Notes: generated from the sequence alone by a model not told the origin. DNA of 57,577 bases from Sulfurimonas crateris (GCA_945870785.1 CAMBTK010000004.1:1-57577), one strand, 5' to 3'; shown: positions 16,050 through 26,020, numbered from the stretch's first letter. Program-made: numbers and translations.

Positions 16050-17857
16050 TATCTAAAAACGACCCTGTTTCTTCCGCCATTCTTTGCCCCATAAAGAGCT
16101 TTGTCTGCTCTCTTAAAAGTAACTTCAATATCTTCACCTTTTACATACTCCGTGACGCCAAAACTCATAGTAACTGCGAGTATATCTTTATGCTCTTGTA
16201 CTTTCATTCTTATCTTATCCGCTATCTTGTATGCATCAGATTTATTTACATGCGGAAGGATAAGAGCAAACTCCTCACCCCCGATTCTACAAAATATATC
16301 ACTATCTCTTAAGTAAGTAGTTATCAGCTTTGTGTACTCGATTAAAACTTTATCGCCTACATCATGCCCGTAATTATCATTGATTTTTTTAAAGTGGTCT
16401 ATATCAAAAATAACTAAAGAAAGAGGATAAAAGTAACGGTTTGAACTAGCACTCTCCTTCTTGATTTGCTCATTATAGTAGTAACGATTTCTTATTTTTG
16501 TAAGAGGGTCAGTTATGTTTGTATGTTCTAGCTCTTTTTGATAAATCTTCTCCTCAGTAACATCGGCAAAGATAACACTATAGTGTCCATTTTCTTCAGA
16601 TATTAACGATATTCCAGCAGTAAAGTAGTACTCTTTTTCATTGTATGAAATTTTTACAAGATTGTTTTTTGGGTACTTCATAAGATATTCAAGCCAACTT
16701 ATACCAGCCATATCTTTGTATATACATCCATCCTCTTGGATAAAAAAATCAGAGATTGATTGATGCGCTTCTTTGAACTCTTCAGGTGTCTTAAATCCAT
16801 AGAAGTATTTAAAAAATGTTTTATTCATATCTATGATATTTTCTTTATCTACTACCATTACTATATTTGAGGAAGAGTCTATTATGTTTTTATAATACAT
16901 CTTCTGTTTTTTACTTCTATAAAGCACAAGATTTCCCACAATCCCAGCTATTATCATAAAAGCGACGATTGCTATACTAAACCATTTATACATAAAAAAA
17001 TCTAAGTTTATATTTAAAACATCGTCTTGCTTTTTAAACATAATATAGTGCCCAATAATTCTGTTTTGAATATTTTTAAGAGGGTGAATACTGATTATGT
17101 AGCCGTTCTCGCTCTTGTATGGAAGATGAATATAATTATAAATACCATTTCTTCTAAGATAGCTAGTAAACACAATTGGCGCATCTATATTTGCTATATA
17201 GTAATCATCTACAAAAGTCTTACTAAAAGGAATTTTTATACTATTTTTATACTCTTTGTTTAAAACAACTACAGACTCAACTCCAAAATCTTTCATCTGT
17301 TGCGAAATAGAGTTAAATCTTGAAGAGATCTCTACTAAACCAATAAATTTACTATCTCTTATGATAGGAACGATGGCTCTAATTGATAAGTCATAATTTC
17401 CTACACTTACAGAAACGATAGGCTTTTCAAGAGCTGAAGCCTCCATTAAATCTTCTCGTATAGTGTTTTCAGTGATCCCATTTTGCTTATTTGAACTGAG
17501 ATATACTGGCTTTAAATCTTTATCTAATATCTGCATCCAACTATTTTTATAAAGGTTGTTTTTTTCAAATTGAAAAATCAGTTCATCAAAATGGTCACTT
17601 TTTATTTTTTTTTCTAAAATATCTTTTGCCAAAGATTTGTCATTTGCTATTGAAAAAGCCATTGCAAGAGTAGTTTTTTGTTTGTACTCAATCATCTTGT
17701 TTAATTGTTCACTCATCAAAGAAGCCTCTTTTTTATAGCTCTGTTCTTTGATTTTAAGTTGCTCATTACCTATAAAACTTATATAAAGTAGTGCAATAAG
17801 GACGATAACAACACCAACAATAATCTCAACAAGATAGAGTTTGTTAACTTTTAAAAT
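16049..17857 (-). CDS. Membrane diguanylate cyclase with periplasmic sensor and PAS domain
   Basis: The first conventional start is TTG at 17719 (556 aa), but the frame stays open upstream and encodes a membrane helix (LVEIIVGVVIVLIALLYISF) just before it. I propose ATT at 17857, 6 nt after AAGGGG, giving 602 aa. Order: TM1, periplasmic Cache-like region (about 40-285), TM2 (about 290-312), PAS (about 320-440), GGDEF (about 445-600) with CRIGGEEF and inhibitory-site RDSD upstream. It should make c-di-GMP in response to an external ligand. The new start lies 7 bp inside the end of maf. The initiation codon is uncertain; the C-terminal identity is firm. Confidence 0.82.
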   Translation of the reverse strand: MLKVNKLYLVEIIVGVVIVLIALLYISFIGNEQLKIKEQSYKKEASLMSEQLNKMIEYKQKTTLAMAFSIANDKSLAKDILEKKIKSDHFDELIFQFEKNNLYKNSWMQILDKDLKPVYLSSNKQNGITENTIREDLMEASALEKPIVSVSVGNYDLSIRAIVPIIRDSKFIGLVEISSRFNSISQQMKDFGVESVVVLNKEYKNSIKIPFSKTFVDDYYIANIDAPIVFTSYLRRNGIYNYIHLPYKSENGYIISIHPLKNIQNRIIGHYIMFKKQDDVLNINLDFFMYKWFSIAIVAFMIIAGIVGNLVLYRSKKQKMYYKNIIDSSSNIVMVVDKENIIDMNKTFFKYFYGFKTPEEFKEAHQSISDFFIQEDGCIYKDMAGISWLEYLMKYPKNNLVKISYNEKEYYFTAGISLISEENGHYSVIFADVTEEKIYQKELEHTNITDPLTKIRNRYYYNEQIKKESASSNRYFYPLSLVIFDIDHFKKINDNYGHDVGDKVLIEYTKLITTYLRDSDIFCRIGGEEFALILPHVNKSDAYKIADKIRMKVQEHKDILAVTMSFGVTEYVKGEDIEVTFKRADKALYGAKNGGRNRVVFR

Positions 17858-18399
17858 AATAAGCCCCTTAAAAGATTTGTGTTTAAGCCCATAGCGGTAC
17901 TCTCATACCCTTTTGTACTTTTTATATACTTCTTACAAAAACCCTCAACCATACATGCACCTGCTTTACCTCGCCACTCTCCACTCTCTATATAACTATC
18001 TACATCATCCATATCAAAGGCTTCAAAAAGGTACTCAGTTTTAGAAATATCGATGATTTTCATCTCAGGTGATTGAAAAATCATACATGTAATGATGCTT
18101 GTAATGCTTTGGCTTTGAGTTAGTAAAATATTTCGCGCATCATCTGCACATCTTGCTTTTCTAAGCAAAAGTCCTCTAGAAGTGACAACTGTATCAGCAA
18201 CCAAAAGAGGGAAGTCTTCATATCCAAACGCTCTTAGATTTGCTTCAAACTTGCCTATCGTTGCTTTATAAACAAAGTTTTTTGGGGAGGTTGCAACTAT
18301 ACTATCTTCATCAAAATCAACACTTTGCTGGATAAACTCTATCCCTGCACTTTTCAAAAGGGCAGCTCTTGTAGGTGATGATGAAGCTAGTCTAATCAT
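17851..18399 (-). CDS. maf: Maf family nucleotide pyrophosphatase
   Basis: 182 aa. The N-terminal signature LASSSPTRAALLKSAGIEF and the segment LLVADTVVTSRG are typical of Maf/YhdE/YceF proteins, which hydrolyse non-canonical or modified nucleoside triphosphates and are linked to septum inhibition. The C-terminal motif of the family reads GWRGKAGA-like here as EWRGKAGACMVEGF. It starts immediately after the stop of the CopD-like gene (18400) and overlaps the proposed start of the diguanylate cyclase gene. The exact substrate class is not assignable. Confidence 0.88.
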   Translation of the reverse strand: MIRLASSSPTRAALLKSAGIEFIQQSVDFDEDSIVATSPKNFVYKATIGKFEANLRAFGYEDFPLLVADTVVTSRGLLLRKARCADDARNILLTQSQSITSIITCMIFQSPEMKIIDISKTEYLFEAFDMDDVDSYIESGEWRGKAGACMVEGFCKKYIKSTKGYESTAMGLNTNLLRGLLF

Positions 18400-18882
18400 C
18401 TAAAGAGAGCTTGAGAGAAATGTTCCTAAAAATATTGCCAATACTCCAAGAGCAATATTTAATGGAACCATAACTTTTCCAATAAGTTCTATCTGCCCTT
18501 TAGCACCTACCATATTGCCTTCATTTAAAAATCTCTCTCCTCTGTTTCTTCTTAAAATCATAACCATAAGATTAACAAACATAACACTCCAAATAGCCTC
18601 TTTTGCGTATGAGAATGGCGAGAAATCACTTTGTGAGAGCCCATATCCTTTAATCATAAAAATAGCAGTTATAAGAAGTATGATAACAAAAGGAATAACG
18701 ATACTAAAGAGTCTCTTTAGCGCATGAGCAATTCTCTCTAAACGTTTTGCGGGAGATTCTATCTCAAGAAATGATTGATGAGCCGCATAACGCATAGCTA
18801 CCATCCCGCCAACCCACACAACCGCACTTATAACATGTAAAAAAACTATAACTACTTTATACTCTAAAAATATATCTTGCAT
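18400..18882 (-). CDS. Four-helix CopD-like integral membrane protein
   Basis: 160 aa with four hydrophobic helices. Helix 1 carries the family-like LHVISAVVWVGGMVAMRY with a conserved His and Trp. Such small proteins are grouped with CopD or DUF2269 and may bind heme or copper, but function is not established. It sits between alaS (one-base overlap) and maf (adjacent), probably co-transcribed with alaS. Conservation of the position in relatives could not be checked here. Confidence 0.6.
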   Translation of the reverse strand: MQDIFLEYKVVIVFLHVISAVVWVGGMVAMRYAAHQSFLEIESPAKRLERIAHALKRLFSIVIPFVIILLITAIFMIKGYGLSQSDFSPFSYAKEAIWSVMFVNLMVMILRRNRGERFLNEGNMVGAKGQIELIGKVMVPLNIALGVLAIFLGTFLSSSL

Positions 18883-21431
18883 TATGAGATAACCTCTGTT
18901 ATGTATCTAAGAGCTTCGATTTTTGCTTCTGAGAGTTTTGAGATATCTTTTCCACCAGCTTGAGCAAAATCAGCTCTTCCACCGCCACCGCCGCCAAGAA
19001 GCGGAGCGATATGTTTAATCCAATCTCCAGCTTTAGCATCAGAGCCTTTAACACCAGCCGCCATCATAACTTTGTCATCTTTTACTTGAAACAAAATCGC
19101 ACAAAGTTTCTCATGTTGGTTTTTTAGTTCATCTATCTTCTCTTTGATATCACCGCTTGTAAGCTCATCAACAACAACGCTAACACCGTTGATAGACTCA
19201 ACTTTTATATCTGTTTTGATACTGCTTTGAGCATCATGGAGCTCTTTTTTTAGCTCAGTTACATTTACTTTTAGTCTTGCAACTCCAGCCAAAACATCTA
19301 AGTTTTTAACCTCATGTTCAACCTCTTTTAGTAGCTCTCTTTGCTCAACAAAGTAGCTATATGCCGCATTTCCACAAACAGCTTCTATACGTCTAACACC
19401 AGCGCTTACACCACTCTCTTTTGCGATGATAAATGAGCCGATATTTGCGCTGTTCTCAACATGCACACCGCCACAAAACTCGATACTTGCATCGCCAAAA
19501 CTTACAACACGAACTTCATCGCCGTACTTTTCGCCGAACTGTGCTTTTGCTCCAGATTTTTTAGCTTCATCTATGCTCATAACCTCCGTATTAGCACTGA
19601 TTCCACGCATGATTTCATAATTTACTCTGCGCTCAATCTCTGCTAACTCTTCACTAGAGATAGCTTTTGGATGAGAGAAGTCAAATCTAAGTCTTGAAGC
19701 TTCAACCAGTGAACCAGCTTGAGAGATATGGTCTCCTAAAACATCAAATAATACTGCATGTAAAAGGTGTGTCGCTGAGTGGTGCTTTGTTATCTCGCCT
19801 CTTGAGATATCTACTATCGCTTCAACCTCATCGCCCAATTTAAGCTCTTTAGTAACCGAGATTTGTGATAAATTTAGTCCAAAAAACTTTTTAGTATCGA
19901 GCACTTTTGCAAAACCGCTAAGCTCTCCAATATCTCCACACTGTCCACCACTTTGAGCATAAAATGGTGTAGTATCTAAAAAGACCCAACCATTCACTCC
20001 TGCCGATAAGGTATCAGCACGATGGTAGCTCTCATCAAGAAGTGCTAAAATCCTGCTTTTATGCTTTGTTGTCTCATAACCTACAAAGTTATTCTCTGCA
20101 AATCTCTCTAAAATCTCTTTAAAATCTCCAGCAACTGCTTCATCTCCACTGCCCTTCCAAGCAGCTTTTGCGCGAGAGCGTTGCTCTTGCATCAACTCTT
20201 CAAATTTAGCAGAGTCTAGCTTTAAGTTTTTCTCTCTTAACATATCCTCTGTCAAATCAAGAGGGAAACCAAAAGTATCATAAAGTTTAAATGCAACTTC
20301 TCCGCTAAATATCTCTTTAGTATTTTCAAGCTCTGCATTAAAGAGTTCAATTCCAGAAGCGATAGTTTTGAAAAATCTAGCCTCTTCAAGCTCTATCTGC
20401 TCTTTTACAGCATGTGCTTTTTGAGCTAAATAGTCATATTCACCGCCCATAATATCAACAACCGTATCAACAAGCTTAAACATAAACGGCTCGTTAAAGC
20501 CCAAAAGATAGCCATGTCTTACGGCACGACGCAATATTCTGCGAAGAACATAACCTCTTCCCTCGTTTGAAAAATTCACACCTTGGGCGAGTAAAAAGAG
20601 TGTTGTACGAATGTGGTCAGCTATAACTCTATAAGAAGCGCCTGTTGCATAGAGATACTCTTTTGCTATAAGCTCTTCTACTTTTTTGATGATAGGCATA
20701 AACAGTGATGATGAGTAGTTACTGCTTACTCCCTCGCTAATTGCAACAACGCGCTCTAACCCCATCCCTGTATCAATTGATGGCTTTGGAAGAGGAGTAA
20801 GTGTACCATCACTGCTTCTTTCGTACTGCATGAAAACCAAGTTCCAGATCTCTAAAAATCTATCGCCATCTCCGCCCATATAATCCTCTGGACCGCTAAA
20901 CTCCTCTGCACCTTGATCAAAAAAGATTTCACTACATGGTCCACATGGTCCAGTATCGCCCATCTGCCAGAAGTTGTCTTTATCCCCTAGGCGCATAATT
21001 CTATCTATGCTTACATGACGTTGCCAGAGAAGTTCTGCCTCATCATCGCTCTCATGAACAGTTATCCACAACTTATCTTTTGGAAATTTTAAAACCCCTG
21101 TTATAAACTCCCATGCATAATCAATTGCATCTTCTTTAAAATAGTTTCCAAAACTAAAATTTCCCAGCATCTCAAAGAAAGTGTGATGTCTTGCTGTGTA
21201 GCCTACATTTTCAAGGTCGTTATGTTTCCCACCCGCACGGATACACGTCTGACATGAAACAGCACGGGGATTTGCTGGAGTTGGAACTTCCCCTGTAAAA
21301 ATTGACTTAAAAGGAACCATTCCCGCATTGTTAAAAAGCAGTGTTGCATCATCTGGAACAAGTGGAGCGCTCCCCACTCTGTCATGGTTTTTTGACTCAA
21401 AATATCTTAAAAACTCTTCTCTAATATTCAT
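18882..21431 (-). CDS. alaS: Alanine-tRNA ligase
   Basis: 849 aa from ATG 21431 ([19 protein letters not shown]), chosen over an ATG two codons upstream because it lies 8 nt after AAGAG and matches the family N-terminus. Class II aminoacylation domain with PFKSIFTGE; editing domain with zinc ligands HHSATHLLH and CGGVH; glycine-rich C-Ala end with [15 protein letters not shown]. It charges tRNA-Ala and clears Ser and Gly mischarges. Slightly shorter than the 875-residue enteric enzyme. First gene of the alaS / CopD-like / maf / diguanylate cyclase / bioF / ABC / PBP block. Confidence 0.97.
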   Translation of the reverse strand: MNIREEFLRYFESKNHDRVGSAPLVPDDATLLFNNAGMVPFKSIFTGEVPTPANPRAVSCQTCIRAGGKHNDLENVGYTARHHTFFEMLGNFSFGNYFKEDAIDYAWEFITGVLKFPKDKLWITVHESDDEAELLWQRHVSIDRIMRLGDKDNFWQMGDTGPCGPCSEIFFDQGAEEFSGPEDYMGGDGDRFLEIWNLVFMQYERSSDGTLTPLPKPSIDTGMGLERVVAISEGVSSNYSSSLFMPIIKKVEELIAKEYLYATGASYRVIADHIRTTLFLLAQGVNFSNEGRGYVLRRILRRAVRHGYLLGFNEPFMFKLVDTVVDIMGGEYDYLAQKAHAVKEQIELEEARFFKTIASGIELFNAELENTKEIFSGEVAFKLYDTFGFPLDLTEDMLREKNLKLDSAKFEELMQEQRSRAKAAWKGSGDEAVAGDFKEILERFAENNFVGYETTKHKSRILALLDESYHRADTLSAGVNGWVFLDTTPFYAQSGGQCGDIGELSGFAKVLDTKKFFGLNLSQISVTKELKLGDEVEAIVDISRGEITKHHSATHLLHAVLFDVLGDHISQAGSLVEASRLRFDFSHPKAISSEELAEIERRVNYEIMRGISANTEVMSIDEAKKSGAKAQFGEKYGDEVRVVSFGDASIEFCGGVHVENSANIGSFIIAKESGVSAGVRRIEAVCGNAAYSYFVEQRELLKEVEHEVKNLDVLAGVARLKVNVTELKKELHDAQSSIKTDIKVESINGVSVVVDELTSGDIKEKIDELKNQHEKLCAILFQVKDDKVMMAAGVKGSDAKAGDWIKHIAPLLGGGGGGRADFAQAGGKDISKLSEAKIEALRYITEVIS

Positions 21432-21460
21432 AAACATATCTCTTATTGTAAAGTTGCGCG

Positions 21461-21474
21461 ATTATATCCAAAAA
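21461..21474 (-). promoter_or_regulatory. Promoter of alaS and probably the following block
   Basis: On the minus strand TTTTTGGATATAAT is an extended -10 with TATAAT at 21466-21461, 29 nt before the alaS start codon. Confidence 0.65.
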
Positions 21475-21502
21475 TTGCAACGAAGCCATTTAAATGGAGA
21501 GT

Positions 21503-22918
21503 TTAACAAATGATAACACTCTTTATTTCGCTCATCTCTTCTATCGCAAATCTTGGTCCCTCACGCCCTACACCGCTCAGTTTTACTCCACCATATGGCT
21601 GAATATCAAAACGCAGAGTTGGCATATCGTTGATTACTATTCCACCAGCGTCAAGCTCATTTATCGCACGTTTTGTAAGATTTAAATCATTTGTAAAAAT
21701 TGAGAACTGCAAACCATAAGGAGAATTATTCATCATAGGCATAGCTTCATCAAAATCTTTTACCTCTATCAAAGAGACAATTGGTGCAAAAACCTCTTGA
21801 CAAACTATTGCCATATCCTCTTTTACATCCGCCATAACACAAGGGTAAAATACTCTCCCCTCAACTCTAGGTTCTAGCAGTGGTGTAGCACCCTCTTTGA
21901 TAGCACTTTGCACCCACTCCATCGCTCTTTGGGCTGCTTCATCATTTACAAGAGGTCCCATAAAAGTATCCTCTGCATAGGGAGAGCCTACTATCAATTT
22001 TTTAGTTGCCTCAGCCATTTTTGAAGCAAATTCGCTATAAACATCTTTGTGAACATAGATACGTTGCAAAGAGATGCAAACCTGCCCTGAATTTACAAAA
22101 GCTCCTATCGCACATCTTTGCGCCGCGAGGTCTAAATCAGCACTTTTGTCTATAAAAGTAGCGGCATTTCCTCCAAGCTCTAGTGAAACTTTTTTTATAC
22201 CAGCACTCTTAGTGATTATCTCGCCAACACCAACACTTCCCGTAAAGCTTATAACTCTAGGTATCTCGCTAGTAACTAGAGCACCGCCAACATCTGCATC
22301 CCCATAAACAACACTTAGCGCATCTTTTATAGCAAACTCACTCTCGATAAATAGCTTCGCAAACTTATAAGCAGTAAGAGGAGCTTCTGGTGTTGGTTTT
22401 AGCACAACTGCGTTTCCTGCAACAAGTGCTGGAGCTATCTTATGCGCTATCAAGTTTAGTGGAAAATTAAAAGGAGTGATTGCCACAACAACACCACAAG
22501 GAACACGAGAGAAAAAAGAGATTGTTTTTTTTCCAGAAGCAAATGCGTCACTGTTTATAGTCTCTCCATGCATAGTTCTCATAGTCTCTGCTGCTAAAGT
22601 AACTGTCTCTATACAGCGCTCAACTTCTATCCTTGAGTAAGTTATTGGTTTTCCAACTTCATCTGTTATGGTTTTTGCAATATCTTCTTTGTTCTGCGCT
22701 AACTTAGAAGCAACATCCAATAGCCATGAGCATCTTTGAGAAATAGTTGTCTTAACTGCCTCTTTTGATGCCAAAAGTGCTATGTTTAGGGCTTTTTTTG
22801 CGTCATCTGCATCACACTTTACAAACTCAGAAGCTACCTCTGCGTTGTATGGATTTATCCTTTTGCCAAGACTCTCTTTTGATTGCTCAGATGAGCCAAA
22901 ATATATATTTGCAACCAT
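21503..22918 (-). CDS. NAD(P)-dependent aldehyde dehydrogenase
   Basis: 471 aa from ATG 22918, placed 6 nt after GGAG; the upstream TTG at 22930 contains that site within its own coding and is less likely. Motifs: TPFNFPLNLIAHKIAPAL, the cofactor loop FTGSVGVGE, the general base in SLELGGNA, the catalytic Cys in NSGQVCISLQR and the C-terminal QPYGGVKLSGVGREG. The sequence resembles the lactaldehyde/glyceraldehyde-3-phosphate group of aldehyde dehydrogenases. Substrate cannot be read from the sequence. Monocistronic and divergent from the small gene at 22980. Confidence 0.85.
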   Translation of the reverse strand: MVANIYFGSSEQSKESLGKRINPYNAEVASEFVKCDADDAKKALNIALLASKEAVKTTISQRCSWLLDVASKLAQNKEDIAKTITDEVGKPITYSRIEVERCIETVTLAAETMRTMHGETINSDAFASGKKTISFFSRVPCGVVVAITPFNFPLNLIAHKIAPALVAGNAVVLKPTPEAPLTAYKFAKLFIESEFAIKDALSVVYGDADVGGALVTSEIPRVISFTGSVGVGEIITKSAGIKKVSLELGGNAATFIDKSADLDLAAQRCAIGAFVNSGQVCISLQRIYVHKDVYSEFASKMAEATKKLIVGSPYAEDTFMGPLVNDEAAQRAMEWVQSAIKEGATPLLEPRVEGRVFYPCVMADVKEDMAIVCQEVFAPIVSLIEVKDFDEAMPMMNNSPYGLQFSIFTNDLNLTKRAINELDAGGIVINDMPTLRFDIQPYGGVKLSGVGREGPRFAIEEMSEIKSVIIC

Positions 22919-22979
22919 ACAAAACTCCAACTCTTTTTATTTTATGTTATTATATTATAAAAAGAAAAAGGAGGAAGTT

Positions 22980-23201
22980 ATGGAAGTAACTCGTTATTTA
23001 TTTCAGTCGCCTTATTCAAATCAAGTTCAAATAGGTCAACCCGATACAAGCTCAAATTCAACTTCAAAAGAGAGTAGTTCTTCAAACAATCCAGTTGAAA
23101 ATATCACATCGCTTGAAGCAAAAACTCCACAAGAGAGTCCAAAAACTACTCAAGAGAGCCAAAAAGTAGACTCAAATACACTCTTAGATATGTACGTATG
23201 A
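22980..23201 (+). CDS. Small Ser/Thr/Gln/Glu-rich protein of unknown function
   Basis: 73 aa beginning MEVTRYLFQSPYSNQVQIG at ATG 22980, preceded by a near-perfect ribosome site AAGGAGG 6 nt upstream. The middle is low complexity (SSNSTSKESSSSNN, TPQESPKTTQES) and likely disordered; only the N-terminal about 18 residues and the end LLDMYV look constrained. No signal peptide, no cysteine, no membrane segment. The stop overlaps the next start as ATGA, so it is coupled to the thioredoxin-fold gene. Function unknown; an adaptor or secreted substrate is possible but unsupported. Confidence 0.7.
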   Translation: MEVTRYLFQSPYSNQVQIGQPDTSSNSTSKESSSSNNPVENITSLEAKTPQESPKTTQESQKVDSNTLLDMYV

Positions 23202-23596
23202 GAAACCTGCTCTTTATATTTCTATCACTATCAACCCTCTTTGGGGCTGATTTAGAGTGGTTACACGACTATGATGAAGCACTTAAACAAGCAAAAGAGC
23301 AAAACAAAGATGTATACCTCTTTGTCGGAGCTGATGATTGTAGATGGTGTGATAGATTTAAAGAGATGACACTATCAAAAGATGAAGTGATGAAGAGATT
23401 AAAAGAGGAGTATATCCCTCTGTACATGTCAAGAGATAGGCACAATATTCCAAAACATTTTGAAGTCAAGGGTGTGCCTAGACACTACTTTTTGACAAAA
23501 GATGCAAAGATAATACATGCAGATAGAGGAAGCAGAGAGCCTGATGGCTTTTTTTCTCTCTTAGATGAGATTGAACTTAAAAAAAGTGAAGATTAA
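23198..23596 (+). CDS. Periplasmic thioredoxin-fold protein with CRWC motif
   Basis: 132 aa. Signal peptide residues 1-16 (ending TLFGA). The mature part has the thioredoxin layout with the redox motif CRWC (VGADDCRWCDRFKEMT) and the cis-proline loop GVPRHYF. It resembles the SoxW/DUF255-like thioredoxins that reduce or isomerise periplasmic disulfides. The start overlaps the 73-aa gene by 4 bp and the end overlaps convergent yraN by 4 bp. Its partner substrate is unknown. Confidence 0.78.
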   Translation: MRNLLFIFLSLSTLFGADLEWLHDYDEALKQAKEQNKDVYLFVGADDCRWCDRFKEMTLSKDEVMKRLKEEYIPLYMSRDRHNIPKHFEVKGVPRHYFLTKDAKIIHADRGSREPDGFFSLLDEIELKKSED

Positions 23597-23922
23597 ATCG
23601 TTATATTTTCTAAATGCCAGATATTTTCTGGCGTAACTATCACAGCATCATACATATAATCAACATTTATGGCATTTTTTTTAAGATAAACATCACCAGT
23701 TTTTATAATTTTTGAGAGTTTGCCTTTTGTGATATTTTGAACTGCAAGTTCATAATCAAGCGCACTCTTTACCTCAACAAAATGTAAAACTTCATCTTTT
23801 ATAACGATAATATCTATCTCTCCAAAACGGGAGTAGAAGTTTTTATCAACTATCGTATAGCCATTCTCTAAGAGAAATAAAGAGGCTCTCTGCTCTGCTA
23901 TATCTCCCTTAGCTCTGCTCAC
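23593..23922 (-). CDS. yraN: YraN/UPF0102 family endonuclease-like protein
   Basis: 109 aa. It contains the UPF0102 core with GDIAEQRASLFLLENGY at the N-terminus and the nuclease-fold residues GEIDIIVIKDEVLHFVEVKS (E..D and ExK). The family has a Holliday-junction-resolvase-like fold, with no confirmed role in most bacteria. The start touches the stop of the formate dehydrogenase-like gene at 23922, so they may be co-transcribed. In related bacteria yraN is often near hom, which lies 3 kb away here. Confidence 0.87.
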   Translation of the reverse strand: MSRAKGDIAEQRASLFLLENGYTIVDKNFYSRFGEIDIIVIKDEVLHFVEVKSALDYELAVQNITKGKLSKIIKTGDVYLKKNAINVDYMYDAVIVTPENIWHLENITI

Positions 23923-25985
23923 TAGATATTTACCACTTCTACTTTTACAGATTTAAAAGCCGCTGTTAAGATAAGCTCATCACTCTCATCTCCAAAGAGT
24001 GCATTTATCTTAGATGATGCGTGATGAAACGTTACAAAGAGAGTTTTTGGCTCTACTTTATTTGTAAATTTTACTTTAAGAGGGGTTGTTTGTCCATTTT
24101 TACTCTTTAAAATCACTCTCTGGCTTCTAAAATCTCCAGCGTCATCTTCATTTACAAGAAGTAAATCTTCATCATAACGATCCATCAAACTAGGTGTCTG
24201 CTTAGTTTGTGCAGCGTTGTTGTACATAGCGATAGTTCTGCCAGTTGTAAGATAGTAACTTCTTAAACTCTTCTCTAAAATCTCTTTTATCATGTTTCTA
24301 AGTTTATACTGATGGTAATGAAACTCACCCAAACCATCATCCGTTCTAAAATCCAACTGATGTAAGATAGGAGTGTCTTCTGTATGAACAGGCCATTGAA
24401 GCCCACGTTTACGGTGTCTCTCAAGTCTTACGTAAGAAGCCCCGCTAAAACGGCGATATGCAACTTCACGTACCTCATCCCAAATCTCATTTGAATTTTT
24501 ATAGGCACTGCTACCACCCATTTTATTATCAAGCATTTGCAAAACTTCCCAGTCATCTGGCAGGTCTGATTTGACAAGCGGCTGAGAAAGATGCAATCTT
24601 CTCATAGCATTTACATAAACTCCCGTCTTCTCATAAGCTGATTTTACACCTATTACGATATCAGCCTTAGAGGTTATATCTGTCATGAAAAGCTCTTGCA
24701 CCATGATAAATTCAACTTCTTCTAGCGCTTTGTCTATCTTGTTTAGATTTGGATGGATATGAGTTAAATCTTCTCCGATATTTATAATCGCTTTTAATCT
24801 CCCCCCCAACATCTCATCTACTAGTTGCGGTGTCATCAAACCAACCTCTTTTGGTGTTTGATAATCTGGGTCATAATATGGAAGCATCCCCATATCACAA
24901 GCTCCTTGAACATTATTTTGTCCTCTTAGAGGCATAAGCCCAGCTCCAGCTTTTCCAATATTTCCAGTCATAAGCGCTAAATGCGTTATAGCCATAACTG
25001 CGTAAGAGCCATCAATATGCTCAGTAATCCCAAGACCCCAAAAAATCATAGACTTTTTAAGAGCATACTCACGAGCAACCTTTGGAATCATCTTAGCTAA
25101 TGACTCATATCCATCAATATTTTCAAAAAACTTAGGATTTGCATAAGGATCATTTAAAATCTTTTGCTTAAACTCATCAAACCCTTTTGTTCGCTCCGCT
25201 ATGAAACTCTCATCATAAAGTTCTTCACTGATTATTACATACGCCAACATATTTAAAACAAGCAGATTTGCTTCATGTGGCATAATCGCCTTATACTTTG
25301 CAAATTTATGAAGCTTTATCTCTCTAACATCAAAAACAGCCATATTGTCATGTTTCTGCGCCATATCTACTATACGATTTGCGATAATAGGATGAGCCTC
25401 AGTTGTATTTGAACCTATGACAATCATAAATTCACAGTTATATATATCGTTGTATGGATTTGTTGCAGCGCCTTCTCCGATAGTTGTACGCATCCCTTTT
25501 AGGCTAGGCGAGTGACAAACTCTAGCGCAGTTGTCAACATGTGGAGAGTTTAGTGTGTGGCGTGTAAATTTTTGAAAAAGATATACACTCTCGCATGAAG
25601 TTCTAGCTCCACCTATTGATGCGATACTTTTTCGTCCATATTTTTGTTGTACATCTGTAAGTTTCATTGCAGCAGCAGTTGTAGCACTCTGTAAATCACT
25701 CTCATACCAAACATCGTCATAATCTACAAGTGAAGGTAAAATCGCCTCTTTGATAGATGGGTTTTTCTCTAAAAAACTCTTCTTTATTCTAGGTACTCTT
25801 AATCTCTCTTTTGAGTCAACAAAATCGAAACCATACTTCCCTTTTATGCAGAGTTTTCCTTGTGAAACAACTCCATCTGGATGCGCGAAAATCTTTTGAA
25901 TCTTATTATCTTTTACATCTGCTGCTATATCGCAACCAACCCCACAGTATGTACATACACTATCTATTGTCTGAATATTTTCCAT
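23922..25985 (-). CDS. Molybdopterin formate dehydrogenase-like protein (Cys type)
   Basis: 687 aa from ATG 25985 (after GGTAGG); an ATG four codons upstream is possible. N-terminal [4Fe-4S] site CTYCGVGC with the fourth Cys in GKLCIKG. The probable Mo ligand is Cys in ARVCHSPSLKGM, the formate dehydrogenase pattern, where E. coli FdhF has selenocysteine. MGD-binding stretches (GSNTTEAHP, GNIGKAGAGLMPLRGQNNVQGACDMG) and the C-terminal dinucleotide domain are complete. No Tat signal is present, so it is cytoplasmic. No electron-transfer or membrane subunit gene is adjacent. Formate oxidation is likely; related molybdoenzymes are possible. Confidence 0.82.
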   Translation of the reverse strand: MENIQTIDSVCTYCGVGCDIAADVKDNKIQKIFAHPDGVVSQGKLCIKGKYGFDFVDSKERLRVPRIKKSFLEKNPSIKEAILPSLVDYDDVWYESDLQSATTAAAMKLTDVQQKYGRKSIASIGGARTSCESVYLFQKFTRHTLNSPHVDNCARVCHSPSLKGMRTTIGEGAATNPYNDIYNCEFMIVIGSNTTEAHPIIANRIVDMAQKHDNMAVFDVREIKLHKFAKYKAIMPHEANLLVLNMLAYVIISEELYDESFIAERTKGFDEFKQKILNDPYANPKFFENIDGYESLAKMIPKVAREYALKKSMIFWGLGITEHIDGSYAVMAITHLALMTGNIGKAGAGLMPLRGQNNVQGACDMGMLPYYDPDYQTPKEVGLMTPQLVDEMLGGRLKAIINIGEDLTHIHPNLNKIDKALEEVEFIMVQELFMTDITSKADIVIGVKSAYEKTGVYVNAMRRLHLSQPLVKSDLPDDWEVLQMLDNKMGGSSAYKNSNEIWDEVREVAYRRFSGASYVRLERHRKRGLQWPVHTEDTPILHQLDFRTDDGLGEFHYHQYKLRNMIKEILEKSLRSYYLTTGRTIAMYNNAAQTKQTPSLMDRYDEDLLLVNEDDAGDFRSQRVILKSKNGQTTPLKVKFTNKVEPKTLFVTFHHASSKINALFGDESDELILTAAFKSVKVEVVNI

Positions 25986-26020
25986 AAAACCTACCATATA
26001 ATTATCTATTTTTTTAAAAT

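Noticed and set aside
18980..19010. Run of glycine codons near the alaS C-terminus as a possible simple repeat or slippage tract
   Set aside because: The GGGGGG stretch is the normal C-Ala motif of alanine-tRNA ligase.
21486..21497. Palindrome CCATTTAAATGG after the aldehyde dehydrogenase gene
   Set aside because: A 12-bp AT-rich palindrome without loop or T-run can arise by chance in this base composition; no second copy was noticed.
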